Position numbers and translations under genes: made by a program. A DNA stretch of 64,000 nucleotides from Lithodes maja (Eukaryota > Arthropoda > Malacostraca > Decapoda > Lithodidae), in assembly GCA_037953745.1 (NCBI GenBank), contig JBAKBP010007102.1, forward strand, positions 1 through 64,000. Direction: 5' to 3'. Numbering within the stretch: the first letter of the stretch is position 1; each line of letters starts with the position of its first letter. Of this stretch, positions 21,066 through 31,594 are shown in pieces. The notes under the pieces were generated by a model. The model had not been told where the DNA came from and ran no database searches. It saw nothing but the letters and a program-made list of their open reading frames with translations.

Positions 21066-21320
21066 TTACGTATCTTGATCCTCAAGTGGTTAACTTGATG
21101 AATCTAGATAGCACAGAGAAATATATTAAGGTATCAGTCAGCTGAAGGCAAAACAAAAGTAATATCTAATTAATATAAAATTATTTTATTAGATTTTACT
21201 TTTGTTTCACTCTTCTGTTACGTATCTTGATCCTCAAGTGATTAACTTGATGAATCTAGATAGCACAGAGAAATATATTAAGGTATCAGTCAGCTGAAGG
21301 CAAAACAAAAGTAATATATA
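21064..21320. repeat. Direct duplication of a TGTTACG-headed 150-bp unit
   Basis: TGTTACGTATCTTGATCCTC starts two near-identical units, at about 21065 and 21217. TGTTACG is also how the reverse-oriented LTR at 36631 begins, so these may be ends of an LTR in minus orientation. The partner LTR end was not found, so the element is not defined. Confidence 0.6.
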
Positions 21321-22099
21321 ATAAAATTATTTCCTGTTGTTGCTTCCTTTCCTTTTGGATCTTAGGACTTAGTATCCTTTATTGACTGACTCTTTAATTA
21401 TGAAAAATACTGAAACTAATTAAAGTCATGTAGTATTTATAAAGAATTATTATTTAACCGAAGCTTAGTAGGCTATGGTTATGAACCGAATAAGTTATAG
21501 CTAAAGAAGGACTATTAATTTTATAAAAAGTCTTGAAAGATAAATATTAAAGTAAGAATATTTCTGTCTCTTACCCTTTTTGAAATGAATAGATAGTTTT
21601 CTTATGTCCTTTTATTTATATTTAATGTAATTATTCTTGGTTCTTGTCTTACGTTAATAGGATTATATTATTATTATCATCAGGATTAATATCAAAGTCA
21701 CATAAAAAGTTAGATATATATTTAATAATTAGTTAAATGTATTTCTTAACCACGTAACATTGAGGTTTGATTAGGAGTAAATAAAGTTACAGGATCGCTT
21801 CATAGATTCGATTCAGGTCTCACTCAAATAATATGAAAAGCAAAATATAATATTTTGAAGCAAAAGAATTTTCTTCAGCTTAGGAAATCACTAGAAGTAA
21901 TATTAACACAGCCATGTTAGTCTAAGGCGATATTACTAATATGAGACAATAGCATCACCGTACTAAGCACCGTTAAGCAATGTAAGCTTAATTCAAAGAA
22001 AATGAAGGAACTCGTAAGTATTAATATAAAACAATAGTATTACTTTCATCATAACCCAATTACTTAAAAGAGTTGCTTTAGTCCACAAGTTAGTCAACT
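21321..22099. other. AT-rich stretch with no gene
   Basis: No frame of interest and no motif recognised. It may be the body of an LTR-like sequence that starts at 21217, given the downstream TATA box on the minus strand, but nothing proves it. Confidence 0.4.
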
Positions 22100-22330
22100 A
22101 AAATAGTTAAGTACATAGTAGCGTTAACGTTAATTCGCAATCAAATAGTTAAACACATAATAGTAGCATTAACGTTAATTCCCAATCAAATAGTTAAGCA
22201 CATAATAGTAGCGTTAACGTTAATTCCCAATCAAATAGTTTAACACATATAAGTAGCATTAACGTTAATTCCCAATCAAATAGTTAAGTACACAATAATA
22301 GTAGCGTTAACGTTAATTCCCAATCACAAT
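22100..22330. repeat. 46-bp minisatellite, about 5 units
   Basis: Units contain the palindrome GTTAACGTTAA followed by TTCCCAATCAAATAGTTAA and CACATAATAGTAGC. Spacing between units is 45 to 46 bases. The GTTAAC motif makes each unit a small inverted repeat. Confidence 0.85.
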
Positions 22331-22501
22331 CTCACTAACCAACATAACGTAAGTGTTTACACCGAACACACTTAGCACACACATATATAATCTGACTGAC
22401 AGTCACAATCCCATTATAATACTTCACCCCGTCTTCCTCCAGCTGCAAGTTCACCTTCCCCAACTCCAAATGAGACTGATTTGAATGCCCACAACTCGGG
22501 T

Positions 22502-22530
22502 CTTATATACCAAACAATGATGGTGTAGGA
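22502..22530 (-). promoter_or_regulatory. TATA box candidate on minus strand
   Basis: On the minus strand TATATAAG is followed, some 25 to 35 bases downstream, by ATCAGTCTC, which resembles an arthropod initiator (TCAGT). Upstream (22550-22660) lie three roughly 40-bp repeats with CTCGAGT and CAGGTGCCTGG. This could be the promoter of a solo LTR in minus orientation. Inference only. Confidence 0.4.
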
Positions 22531-22843
22531 ACGAATCAGGAGGCAGGGGTGGTGCCGGCTCCAATCATAGCTTCTCGAGTCGCATAACAGGTGCCTGGTC
22601 CACTCACAGCTCCTCGAGTTGCATAGCAGGTGCCTGGCCCAATCACAGCTCCTGGCGTCGAACATACGTCATAGCGTCGGTCATCAAGTAGTTTGCAGGG
22701 TCCCCTATGACGCAGGCAGGTGTGAAGGCTTGTTTGCAGGTATGCGGGCGAGGTAGTTTCCCCACTGCTTCACCGTTTGGGTAGTGCGACTCCTTCAACT
22801 CTAATTCTAACTCTTAAATTAACATACAGGGCTCCGTATGTCA

Positions 22844-22845
<2 letters not shown>

Positions 22846-22908
<63 letters not shown>
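22846..22908. repeat. (TA)n microsatellite
   Basis: About 60 bases of pure TA. The following 660 bases up to the LINE at 23571 hold a GA-rich patch, and a G-run plus (TG)n at 23460-23560, with no gene I can support. Confidence 0.92.
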
Positions 22909-22911
<3 letters not shown>

Positions 22912-23570
22912 TTATTATTTAATGATTTCAGTATGTACAGTATATGTGTGAGAGAGAGAGAGCGAGCGAGAGCGAAGGAGAATAAACCAAGGTAGTAAGA
23001 GAGGGCTTAAGAAGTGATACCAGCAGGAAAGGGAAGAGATCTGAAAGTAAGCCAGATGATAGACTTGTTGTTTATCTTGCAGTAAAACCAGCAAGCAACA
23101 ACAGGCCAGGCAACGACTGGCTAACATTAACTTTTGAAATTACACCAAGAAAGTCCAGGATATTCTTAATAAACAAAACAACATATGAAATTATCCAAAT
23201 TTTTCTTGGATTAGACAACCAACAGAGCAAATAATGAAAAACCCATAAGGAGTGTTGGAGGTATACCGTAGTAATGGAGAAGACTGCAGGAGTTGTAAAA
23301 GATACTTGAGAAGATACACCTGAAGGTGGAGGTAGTAGCTAGGGTCCAGCATCCATGCAGATATATCAGCCAGAGTGGTCAGATCGATCCCTGAGAGGAA
23401 TATATGATGAAATATGTATTGGCTGTGAGGGGATATGTGTGGAGGACTGTGTGTGTGTGAGTGGGGGGGGGGGGGGATGGAAATCTGTGTGGGGGTGGGT
23501 GTATGTGTGTGTGTTGAGTGTGTGTCTGTGTGTTTGTGTGTGTGTGTGTGTGTTTGTGAGAAAGAGAGTG

Positions 23571-26334
23571 AGAGCTAATAAGGCCAAAGCTTCAATAATT
23601 GCAATCACAGAAACCTGGCTGGATTCAAGTATAAACGATGGTGAAATAAACATTCAAGGTTTCAACATGGTTAGGAATGATCGCAATAGGCAAGGGGGAG
23701 GAGTATGTCTGTATGTAGAAAACAACCTCACACACACAACTAGGACCGACCTCCATGTAGAAAATCACGAAGCTCTGTGGATCGACCTACAGTACACCTG
23801 CCGAGGACAAGACCCATCACAATTGGGGTGTGCTATAGGCCAGCAGACGACACACAATTCTTGACCAAATTTGAACGAACTTTGTCATCGCTAGACCCTC
23901 GGAATGAATGCATTATACTAGGGGATTTTAACCTGTGTTACAAACAACGAAATAATAGGCTTGTACGAGAATATAGGCACATACTGACAATGCACAATCA
24001 CAAACAACTCATCACAACCCCCACACGTATCTCTGAGAACATTGCCACAATATTAGACCACATAAAATGTAACAGAGAGGACAAAATATCCCAATCAGGG
24101 GTTATACAGACTGGGATAAGTGATCACTTCGTCACATATTGCACACGGAAAACCACAAATATTACCCTAGAAAATCACAAGGTTATCAAAACAAGGTCAC
24201 TCAGAAACTACAACAAAGAAACATTTCTGGACATTTTATGGAATACAGACTGGTCTCCAGTGTTTGGAAGTACATACGTTAATGACGCATGGGTTGGCTT
24301 CAGAACCATCATCATAAACATCCTAGACGAAATAGCTCCTCTGAAAGACATACCGTACGAATTAAAGCAAGGTCAGACCCATGGATCAACAATTACATAC
24401 TACACCATCTGGAACACAGAGACAATCTGTTAAAAAAGCTAGTGAAACATAGGCAGGATCAAGGTCTGAAACATGAGTTCAACAGGGCCAGGAATAAACT
24501 AAGTAGAAAAATCAAATCAGTGAAAACTAAACATTTCCACAATAAGGCAGAGGAATATCAGAATAACCCCAAAAAACTATGGAGGCACCTAAAAACAACA
24601 GGCTACAGCAATAAGGCAAGGGATTCGTCTAACACTAATATTGCTCTCAACATTAATGATCAGGTTTGCCACGATAAACAACAAATCTCAACCTACTTCA
24701 ACACCTTCTTCACCTCCATAGCAAATACATTTGCACAGAACCTACCGCAACCTCTCAATAAATACACGACAACAAGGGCCACCTTTCGAAATTTCTACAG
24801 AGATAAAGGCATACACCCGAACACAGTTGGATTGCAAAATATTACACCAAAATACACTTTTGACGAGCTCTCTAACCTAAATGTACATAAAACACAGGAC
24901 CAGACAAAATTCCTGCCAAATTTCTACGAGATGGAGCCTTTGGTATAGCAGGTCCCCTAACCGACATCATCAACCTGTCAATTAACACCAACACTGTACC
25001 TACTGAACTGAAGGAAGCTATTGTAACCCCTCTATTCAAGAAAGGAAATAAACTAGAAGTTGGCAACTACAGACCAGTTAGCATATTATGTATTGTATCT
25101 AAAATCCTTGAAAGAGCGGTATACACCCAAATTGAACACTACCTCAAAGAAAATGATCTATTTATAAGTTTCAATAAGGTTTCAGATGCATGTACTCGAC
25201 TGACTCCTGTCTCATCCATTTAACAGATCACATTCGTAAAGAAATGTCTAAAGGTAACTACACCGGTATGGTTCTTCTTGATCTTCAAAAAGCGTTTGAC
25301 ACAGTAGACCATGATATCCTATGTAATAAACTACAAGCAATGGGCATTGGGTCTGTGAACTGGTTTAAATCTTATTTTAGTGGTAGAACACAAAGAGTCA
25401 AAATTGATTATAATATATCTGATCCTATGCCAATTAACTGTGGGGTCCCGCAGGGAAGCATCCTTGGTCCCTTACTCTTTCTCTGTTATGTGAACGACAT
25501 GGAACTGAGCGTCTCGTGTAAATTATTACTGTATGCTGACGACAGCGTGCTTCTGGTTTTAGGAAAAGACCCAATAAGTATTGCCTGGGCAAGACGGAAG
25601 CCATCTTATATGGGACAAAACGTAAACTGAAAGACATTGTGGGGTTCTCGGTCAACTGTAATGATATTCCTATAACAACAGTGTCACAAGTTATATATCT
25701 CGAACTAAAACTATACTCGACTTTGTCAGGTGAAACAAATTTGGAATCTATCCTGTGTAAGTGTAGAGCACATATAAAATACCTGTATAGACAGGTGGGA
25801 TGCTTGCCAGCGGCGACCAAAAAGACCCTTTGTCAAGCGCTTGTTCAATGTCATTTTGACTATTCTGTGTCATCCTGGTACTCTGCATCATCTAAATCAG
25901 CACAGCACAAACTTCAGGTCACTCAAAATAAAATGGTTAGGTTAATGCTGAACCTAGGACCCAGATCACATGTTGGCCAGGAACAACTTCAGTCATTAAG
26001 TATGTTCAATGTCTCTGACAGGGCCAAACAAATCAGGCTCACTAATGCCTTCAAAATTGTCTATGACAGAGCTCCGGAGTATCTTAAGAGTGATTTTGTT
26101 AAAGCAAATGAGAGGAGTGGACATAATACAAGAAACAGGATGTTTAATTTTAAGGTCCCGAGAATCCAAGGACCGGGTAAGCAAACATTCTTCTTCACTG
26201 CCATCAAAGACTGGAACGACCTACCCCAGTCAGTCCGTGAAAAGAGAACACTGTATTCCTTCAGACGTAGTCTGAAGGAACACCTGAACCGGACAGCTGC
26301 GAGAAGGGAGCACCAAGCTTATGTCTACTACTAA
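23571..26334 (+). pseudogene. L2-like LINE endonuclease-RT polyprotein, frameshifted
   Basis: Endonuclease: SIIAITETWLD, GGVCLYVEN, GVCYRP, ILGDFN, and GISDH. Frameshifts occur near 23830 and 24400. The linker (LLKKLVKHRQDQ...) and RT follow: ELKEAIVTPLFKKG, NYRPVSIL, a disruption near 25180, LDLQKAFDTVDHD, GVPQGSILGP, YADDS at about 25532. A deletion after LGKDP near 25575 removes part of the palm and shifts frame. The last frame (25639-26334) is intact to the C-terminus. At least four lesions; not functional. Confidence 0.85.
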
Positions 26335-26629
26335 ATACGACATAAGAGATAGGCAAACCAAACATTAATGATTACTGATTACCGATTACTGATATTTACC
26401 ATAGAATATAAGGTATCTTAAAATAACCCCCTAGAAATACTTTCTCTAAAGTATCTATTACTTTTATCCTCCCCTTTTCCCCAGCTAACCAAATCCCACA
26501 AGGACCCCAATGGAAATACGCCTAACGGCCTTATTGGGCTATCCTTAGTTGGAATTATGCAAAGCTGGTACATGTCATATTTGTAACATACTATGTGGTA
26601 CCAACTCTGTAAATTGCTAACTGAAAAAA

Positions 26630-26668
<39 letters not shown>
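23571..26668 (+). mobile_element. L2/Daphne/Crack-like LINE, 5' truncated
   Basis: A non-LTR element with endonuclease and RT remains, starting abruptly after a (TG)n tract. The 3' UTR (26335-26632) contains TGATTACTGATTACCGATTACTGAT repeats (described in part) and ends in an (ATT)n tail at 26633-26668. The RT wording (LLDLQKAFDTVDHDIL, CGVPQGSILGPLLF, YADDSVLL) fits the L2 and neighbouring clades of the CR1/Jockey group. The exact clade is inferred. Confidence 0.82.
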
Positions 26669-28072
26669 TGTTCCAGTCACCCGATGACTGGAAGACTGGC
26701 ATAATAGTCCCCCTATATAAGGGCAAAGGGGAAAGAGGAGTGTGTGGTAACCACCGAGGAATATGTCTTCTAAGCGTAGTAGGGAAGGTATACAGTATTG
26801 AGAGAGTGAGAGTGAGAACGGAGAAATGGATAGGCGACGAGCAGGGAGGCTTTAGGAAGGGAAGAGGATGTGTAGATCAGATTTTTACCCTGAATTGTGT
26901 TGTGGAGAAGTATCTGGAGAAGAAACAAAAGGTGTATGTTGCCTTTATGGACTTGGAGAAGGCCTATGACAGAGTGGATAGAGAAGGTTTGTGGAAAGTA
27001 CTTAGAATATACGGAGTAGAGGGCAAGTTGCTGAAAGCAGTGAAGAGCATGTATGAGGGTGCAAAGGCGGCAGTACGTGTGGAGAGTGAGCAGAGCGAGT
27101 TCTTTGACCTGAATGTTGGTTTGAAACAGGGGTGTGTGATGTCCCCGTGGTTGTTTACTGTATATATGGATGGAGTTATGAAAGAAATACTATCAAGAGC
27201 AGTGGATGTTGGTGTATCGCTGAAAAGGGAGGGAATTGAGTGGAAGCTACCTATACTGCTGTTTGCGGATGATACAGTTCTGATGAGTGATAATGAATGG
27301 GAGTTGCAGGGTCTGGTAAATGAGTTTGGAACAGTGTGCGAAAAACGGAATTTGAAGGTAAATACGGGGAAGAGCAAGGTTATGGTCTTCGAAAGGGGTG
27401 AAGTCACAGAGTGTGAGGTGAAGCTGAACGGTCAGGCTATGGAGATCGTCAACTCTTTTAAGTATCTGGGCAGTGTGTTGAGTAAAGATGGGACTATGGA
27501 TGAAGAGGTGCGGGAGAGGGTACAACAGGGGAAGAGGGTTGTAGGAACGCTAAAAGCAGTAACAAGAAATAGGGTGGTCAATATGGAAGTGAAGAAGTCC
27601 TTGCATGACAGTGTGGTAATCCCGACACTGACTTACGGAAGCGAAGCATGGACGTTGGTTGAGAGACTCAGACCAAGAGTGAGAGCAGTGGAAATGAATT
27701 ACTTAAGGAGTGCGTGCGGAATTACATGGAGGGATAGACAGACTAATGAGGAAGTAAGAAGGAGGTGTGGTGTGGAGGTAGATGTGCTGGAAAGTGTGAA
27801 AAGGAACAACTTGAGATGGTTCGGCCATATGGAACGTATGGAAAGCGAGAGAATGACTAAGAGGGTGTACGAGAGCGAGGTGGAGGGACAGAGGGGGAGA
27901 GGTAGACCGAATATGAGGTGGAAGGATGGAGTGAGGAACTACATGAATGAAGGCGGTGCTGGTTGGGGGGAGGGGCGTCGACTGACTGGGGACAGAGGTG
28001 CATGGGGACGGTTCGTTCGTGGCCACCCCTTCGGGGATCACGGCGTCAGGCAATAGATAGATAGATAGATTA
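26669..28072 (+). mobile_element. RTE-like LINE, family B, 5' truncated (copy B1)
   Basis: A 3' fragment inserted exactly at the (ATT)n tail of the previous LINE. It contains RT and C-terminal sequence and ends with a small CCC-TTCG-GGG hairpin followed by an (ATAG)n tail. It resembles family A in protein order and tail but not in nucleotide sequence. Confidence 0.85.
26671..28056 (+). CDS. Family B LINE reverse transcriptase, N-terminally truncated, open
   Basis: One uninterrupted frame of about 460 codons with no endonuclease. RT motifs: SPDDWKTGIIVPLYKGKG, GGFRKGRGCVDQIF, FMDLEKAYDRVDRE, GLKQGCVMSPWLF, LLFADDTVLM at about 27258. After RT come YLGSVLSKDG, TYGSEAW, LRWFGHMERM and RGRGRPNMRW. 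There is a gap near 26800 where the sequence between KVYSIERV and KWIGDEQ looks shortened. Because of the 5' truncation the protein would have no normal start, so expression is unlikely, yet the frame has no stop. This suggests a recent insertion. Confidence 0.85.
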   Translation, partial: FQSPDDWKTGIIVPLYKGKGERGVCGNHRGICLLSVVGKVYSIERVRVRTEKWIGDEQGGFRKGRGCVDQIFTLNCVVEKYLEKKQKVYVAFMDLEKAYDRVDREGLWKVLRIYGVEGKLLKAVKSMYEGAKAAVRVESEQSEFFDLNVGLKQGCVMSPWLFTVYMDGVMKEILSRAVDVGVSLKREGIEWKLPILLFADDTVLMSDNEWELQGLVNEFGTVCEKRNLKVNTGKSKVMVFERGEVTECEVKLNGQAMEIVNSFKYLGSVLSKDGTMDEEVRERVQQGKRVVGTLKAVTRNRVVNMEVKKSLHDSVVIPTLTYGSEAWTLVERLRPRVRAVEMNYLRSACGITWRDRQTNEEVRRRCGVEVDVLESVKRNNLRWFGHMERMESERMTKRVYESEVEGQRGRGRPNMRWKDGVRNYMNEGGAGWGEGRRLTGDRGAWGRFVRGHPFGDHGVRQ

Positions 28073-28184
28073 TTACTGTACGTTACTACTACTTTTTTAG
28101 CCTAGCAATAAAAAAAAACGGCATAGCCTAGGCCTACAAGCTAGATAATCGAGTGAGTTGCCTCGGCATATGAAGGTGATTCAT

Positions 28185-28235
28185 TCACGGCCACCCCCTC
28201 TCAGGGATTACGCCTGGCAATTAGATAGATAGAGA
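28185..28235 (+). mobile_element. 3' stub of a family B LINE
   Basis: GGCCACCCCCTCTCAGGGAT then CGCCTGGCAATTAGATAGATAG matches the last 50 bases of copy B1, including the hairpin-like region and tail. Confidence 0.7.
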
Positions 28236-28634
28236 TTTAATCATAGTATGGTAGGGTAGATCATTTAGTTTTCTATCAAACGTTAAGCAATTGTATTCAG
28301 CTGATGAAATGAAACTCTGGGCAAGAGTATATTTATAGGCTAAGCAAAACTTTTCGAGAAACGCATACACATACGGTTGGTAGTTTGTGTACTAGGCTAC
28401 TTTTGTTAAAGCTGGACGTGTTTACTCAGTTTAAGAAAGAGCTCTCGTATTCCCGGTATTAGCCTATATCGTATTACAAATGTAAATGTGCATAAAAATA
28501 TTCGCAACAAGGCTCAACAACTAAGTTTCTTACCAGTTACGACATTCCACAGAGATACACCACATCACACTGCTTATTGTCCATGTTACATATTTCCTGG
28601 TGATAATACCGAGCATTTCCACAGCCCATCACGG
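28236..28634. other. Unassigned stretch, no gene
   Basis: AT-rich sequence with scattered TAGGCTA motifs. No open frame, RNA gene or repeat that I recognise. Confidence 0.5.
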
Positions 28635-29122
28635 TTAACCCTCTGTTCCCGGAAGGGCTATTGAACGCCCATAAAAAAGCATACACGAGCTACCCGGAAG
28701 GGCTCTTAAACACCCATGAGGTCAAAGCCTGTGAGCTTGGTGTGCGAGGCGTCGGTCCGACGCATGTAAACAACAGCCGGCTGGACCGACGCCCCGCATC
28801 TCCGGCCACAAGAAGGAGAGCGTCGCTTGTTCGTGTGTGCCTGTATGTTGTTGTTAAGTATCGAAAAGTAGTGTAAAGTGGCTGTTTTTGCCATAAAGTT
28901 ATCTCCAATGAAATCATCATCACAACTCAACCAGTTGACTTAGAGAGCTCTACTTAACGCCATTCTACAGGTAAATAACACAGCTACGCTTGGTGATGCG
29001 TGGGAATGCGGGAAGTAGTCAGAATAACAAATATACGGTAGCCTAGCCTAGACGTTTTTCGGCCAAAACACCCGGGTTTCGGGGAATATTTATGTAATGC
29101 GTAGCCGGGGCTGGAGGGTTAA
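28635..29122. mobile_element. Candidate TTAA-flanked element, family T3
   Basis: TTAACCCTCTGTTCCCGG at the left and, inverted, TTAACCCTCCAGCCCCGG at the right, 488 bases apart. Inside are two direct copies of CCCGGAAGGGCT and an inverted pair around GGTCCGACGC/GGACCGACGCC. Only one copy is present, so this rests on the ends alone. Confidence 0.5.
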
Positions 29123-29744
29123 TAAGGTTTTGGTAATAATTGAGGTATGGATTAATGTGTGTGGAGCTGGAAATAAGCAAAACTATCCCACGAAAATACA
29201 GCCTGGCTGCCCTCCCAGAAGCACTCAAGGCGTTTCCCGCCAAAAAGTCATGTGACTCACAGCTCGTATATATCACCACACATACAGTATAGTTTATGGA
29301 TTCCACAACGCCTTTATTTTGTCAAAATGAATTCCAATGATTTATAAAGAAGAAGGTTCATCAAATATAACCTGAAAAAGATGCTTGAAAAGTGTCATAT
29401 ATACAGTAAATGAAGGTACTAGAAGTATCCGGCAACTCTAGTGATAAATGATTGCCTCGTTTTCTAGATACATTGCAAGGGTAAAAATTGAGGTTTACCA
29501 TTATATAAAACTAAATTCAGTATTTAGTTAACTTAATTTATATCAGTGTATGGGCTGCTACAGTTCATAAAGAACAAATATGGTATATAGTCAATATTCC
29601 TTTAGTTATTCAATGCCATGCTTTTACAGTCTATGCCTGTAATTTAAAATACAGATATTATCTGTATTTTAAGTTTACTGTGAATTTTCTGTTGATAAAT
29701 ACAGAGACAAACATGTAAAAATACAGATATTTTTTACAGTGTAT
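29123..29744. other. AT-rich stretch with a palindrome, no gene
   Basis: A near-perfect palindrome AAAATACAGATA/TATCTGTATTTT lies at about 29647-29673, and ACAGATATTTTT returns near 29720. A short minus-strand frame at 29043-29306 has no recognisable domain. No gene is called. Confidence 0.45.
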
Positions 29745-29885
29745 GTGACGATTTTGTCCTGGTGAGCGATAGCGACCCTGTAATTTACGAGGAACAAACC
29801 TTCGACCACCGAGACATTATTATACTAATTTGTTTACAAATATATCTTTAAGTGGGGTTATGAGGGGGTTTCTATATTTTTAAAG
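29745..29885 (-). mobile_element. TTAA MITE family T1, fragment (copy d)
   Basis: Carries the family core CCTGGTGAGCGATAGCGACC and TGTAATTTACGAGG, then ATATATCTTTAAG. Both TTAA ends are missing or too decayed to see. Confidence 0.65.
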
Positions 29886-30142
29886 CACACTCTACACTCT
29901 CCGTCATAATACTATACTGCAACGCCTACTATTAATGTCCTCTGTACCGGCGACGTCTTTTTCATTGTATTCTAGCTATATTTAGACGATTTTGTGCCGC
30001 TAAGGAGGGATGTGTAGTAGTAAAAATGGATCATTAAGATTGCTCGAAGGCTGTTAATTGCTGGAGGCCCTTCTTAAACTGAATACTATCATCTATTAGT
30101 AGCCAGTATAAAATGCAAAAGACGAAACTGGTACTGAACGGG

Positions 30143-30523
30143 TTAAGGGGGGATGGGCGTCTTTGTTTAGCCTACTCATATGTACTGTACAGTATATCTT
30201 TTTACTTTTTTTTTCTTTTGTAGTTTCCTCCGTAGACCTCCTTCAAAATTATAACAACACCCGCCCAAGACCCTCCTTCAAGTTAAATTTGTAAATTTTT
30301 CGATAGAAAAATGTCCTGGCCGAAGGTCGGTTCCTCTTAAATTACAGGCACGCTATCGCTCGACAGGAAAAAATCGACACCTAAATGACACGAAAAGTCT
30401 TAATATTGACAAAGAAATGGGGCGACATGTCTTAAATCGCCAAACGTGATAAGATCTGAAAAAACTAATGGGGCTAAACACGAGGGAGAAAGCGGTCCAG
30501 AAAAACGACCCATCTCCCCTTAA
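30143..30523 (+). mobile_element. TTAA-flanked MITE, family T1 (copy e)
   Basis: Begins TTAAGGGGGGATGGGCGT and ends ACCCATCTCCCCTTAA, giving a complementary G-rich/C-rich pair inside perfect TTAA. The interior includes CCCGCCCAAGACCCTCCTTC, then GTCCTGGCCGAAGG, then TTACAGGCACGCTATCGC, as in copies a to d. It is the best preserved member. Non-coding. Confidence 0.82.
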
Positions 30524-30689
30524 CTCCCTCCGACATATTATGTTCCAATATGTCCGAGGAGGCGGGAGCCCCAGGATCATTGCTTCTGCCTCGCACTACA
30601 CTCACAACAACACTGCGGCCGTTAGAATTATCGGAGTAGGCTGAGGTTGCCACCAACGGTTTTATCGTAAGCTAACTTATCGGACTTAC

Positions 30690-30820
30690 TGAGCTCATAT
30701 GACGCAAAATCGCGTCATAAACTTATTGGAGAGGTATAGAGATAAGTCCATATGACGCGATCGCGTCATATGAGTTTTTGGTTATAAGTTCCATATGACG
30801 CGATCGCGTCATATATGTCT
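30690..30820. repeat. Cluster of three TATGACGCGATCGCGTCATA palindromes
   Basis: Two perfect palindromes built from CATATGACGCGA and its complement, plus one imperfect copy with AAAA in the centre, within 130 bases. Each could fold as a cruciform. The GACGC/GCGTC arms resemble the tips of the T2 MITEs (GCGTCATAAA). Confidence 0.85.
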
Positions 30821-30829
30821 GGGGGAGTT

Positions 30830-31518
30830 AATAAGGATGACTTCCTTAACCCAGGAACAGCAGGGAGACTCTTAAGAGTTCCCCCGGCGGACTGCGGGAA
30901 GACTATTAAGAGTCAGAGAAAAACAAATCAACTTAAAACATCGAAAACAATTTTTTTTTGTATTTTTTTAATTTTTTTTGGCCCCTGGGCCAGGCAAAAT
31001 CTCAGTCCTCTACCTCCCCTCCTTCCCCACTTTCCTCCCCTCCCTCAGTTATCACCTATTTTCCCTGTTATTCCCTTATTCTGAGGTATATTTTCGTGCT
31101 AACATTAGCGAGTTGCAAGCAGGGCGTTGTCATCACTGATAGAAAGCGAGTGCAAGAGAGAGAGAGAGAGTATCGATCGACTGTGTCTCAGTGGCCTTGG
31201 GGGAAATTGGCGGGAAAGCAGGTTGCCTCACCCATACATTCTATAACTCGCGGCCTATATCTCCGATTTTGACCATCCAAACGCTGTTTTCACTCGTTTT
31301 TATTGTTGTTTCAGATTAATACCTTTATAATCAACCCATAATAGGCGCGTATGGATAAGTATTAATGCTATTTATGGTAAAATGAATATTTTAGTGATGG
31401 AAACACCTCAAATACGTCAGCACAGGGGGATGTTTCTAATTACACCCATGCGCACTTCTTAGGTTAATGAAGCTAATAACCTTGTACCGCACCTATAACG
31501 CCATCATCATCATTCCGC
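30830..31518. other. Unassigned stretch, no gene
   Basis: Holds a T-rich run near 30950, a C/T-rich segment and a short (GA)n at about 31155. No coding frame with a recognisable product. Confidence 0.5.
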
Positions 31519-31590
31519 TTTAAACCATTGTTTGGACACTTACTTGATCCTCAGTGTGTTGGAGGACAAGCAGCCTAGAAGGGTCACTAT
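31519..31590 (+). mobile_element. CR1 3' UTR fragment cut by an LTR element
   Basis: TTTGGACACTT..GATCCTCAGTGT and GGAGGACAAGCAGCCTAGAA match the CR1 3' UTR of copies 1, 2 and 4. Homology stops four bases before the LTR at 31595, so the LTR element landed in this CR1. Confidence 0.82.
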
Positions 31591-31594
31591 ACAT

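Noticed and set aside
22100..22330. CRISPR array
   Set aside because: Units are contiguous 46-bp tandem repeats without unique spacers, in clearly eukaryotic DNA.
29043..29306. 87-codon minus frame
   Set aside because: No domain, no homologous copy, crosses the T3 candidate boundary; chance frame.
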